A DNA stretch of 64,000 bases, taken from positions 1 through 64,000 of the forward strand of contig JAVJUV010000040.1 in assembly GCA_040220415.1 (NCBI GenBank), given 5' to 3'. Source of the stretch: JAVJUV01 sp040220415 (GTDB lineage Bacteria > Pseudomonadota > Alphaproteobacteria > Rhodobacterales > Rhodobacteraceae). The position numbers and the translations under genes are program-made. Each line of letters opens with the position of its first letter. The stretch's first letter is position 1. This document shows positions 63,889-64,000 of the stretch, piece after piece. The notes beneath the pieces are model-generated. The model saw only the letters and a list, made by a program, of their open reading frames with translations. It searched no databases and was not told where the DNA came from.

Positions 63889-64000
63889 TCAGACGTCAGC
63901 TACAATCTCTCCCTTCATTTCGCCGGTCATTCGAGTGTTGTCATCCCTGTGGACCGATCTTCGCACTTCGTCGATTTTCAACTCGGCTGCGTCGCGGGTT
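63889..64000 (-). CDS. possible C-terminus of a gene entering from the right edge
   Basis: A 36-codon open frame from the window edge to TGA at 63889-63891, ending ...RMTGEMKGEIVADV. No family is recognisable from so short a tail and coding is not certain. The 63668-63888 gap holds the sigma-factor promoter region. Confidence 0.25.
   Translation of the reverse strand, partial: TRDAAELKIDEVRRSVHRDDNTRMTGEMKGEIVADV

Overview
The window looks like a chromosome or large-replicon segment of a GC-rich alphaproteobacterium, most likely of the Rhodobacteraceae/Roseobacter type. It is dense with catabolic operons, each carrying its own ABC or TRAP transporter and one-step regulator. It also has a MobA-type hydroxybenzoate hydroxylase, a six-gene glycerol ABC system, and a sulfite dehydrogenase with a cytochrome partner. 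No tRNA, rRNA, CRISPR array or replication origin was seen.

Region by region: (1) 1-16279 is an aromatic-acid block. A branched-chain-amino-acid-type ABC transporter and an aromatic aldehyde dehydrogenase stand opposite an AraC regulator. They are followed by a divergent hydroxycinnamate unit: feruloyl-CoA synthase and an SDR on the minus strand; enoyl-CoA hydratase, MarR regulator, amidohydrolase, TRAP transporter, acyl-CoA dehydrogenase and 3-hydroxybenzoate 4-monooxygenase on the plus strand. (2) 16574-16795 is a decayed IS3-type OrfA. (3) 16846-23161 is a GntR-controlled sugar-acid/polyol operon: ABC transporter plus a zinc dehydrogenase and a mannitol/fructuronate-type dehydrogenase. (4) 23241-27990 is a phage-derived relic: IS5 and terminase fragments, a complete terminase / DUF5681 / ParB-methyltransferase trio, a repeat-rich scar and an HNH-like ORF. 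(5) 28061-32356 encodes a 1431-residue hybrid kinase with about eight PAS domains. (6) 32734-51279 is a large carbohydrate block on both strands around a LacI gene. It has three Gfo/Idh/MocA dehydrogenases, a sugar isomerase, two SDRs, RpiR and LacI regulators and two ABC transporters, together with a membrane desaturase and a divergent PanB-family protein. (7) 51804-57818 is the glycerol ABC transporter. (8) 57891-59373 is a BlaI / M56-peptidase pair. (9) 59453-59901 is a second scar, with an IS66-type fragment and a diverged copy of the scar element seen near 27.6 kb. (10) 60309-63667 holds sulfite dehydrogenase and cytochrome c facing an ECF sigma / anti-sigma pair.

How the genes work together: the aromatic block reads as uptake, CoA ligation, side-chain beta-oxidation and ring hydroxylation toward protocatechuate. 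The two sugar blocks read as uptake followed by oxidation of free, unphosphorylated sugars or sugar acids, since no sugar kinase is present. All six solute-binding-protein genes are followed by a GC-rich stem-loop before the next transporter gene. The least explained features are the desaturase / metal-ligand-less PanB / sugar transporter operon, the isolated terminase-methyltransferase trio and the repeated scar sequence.
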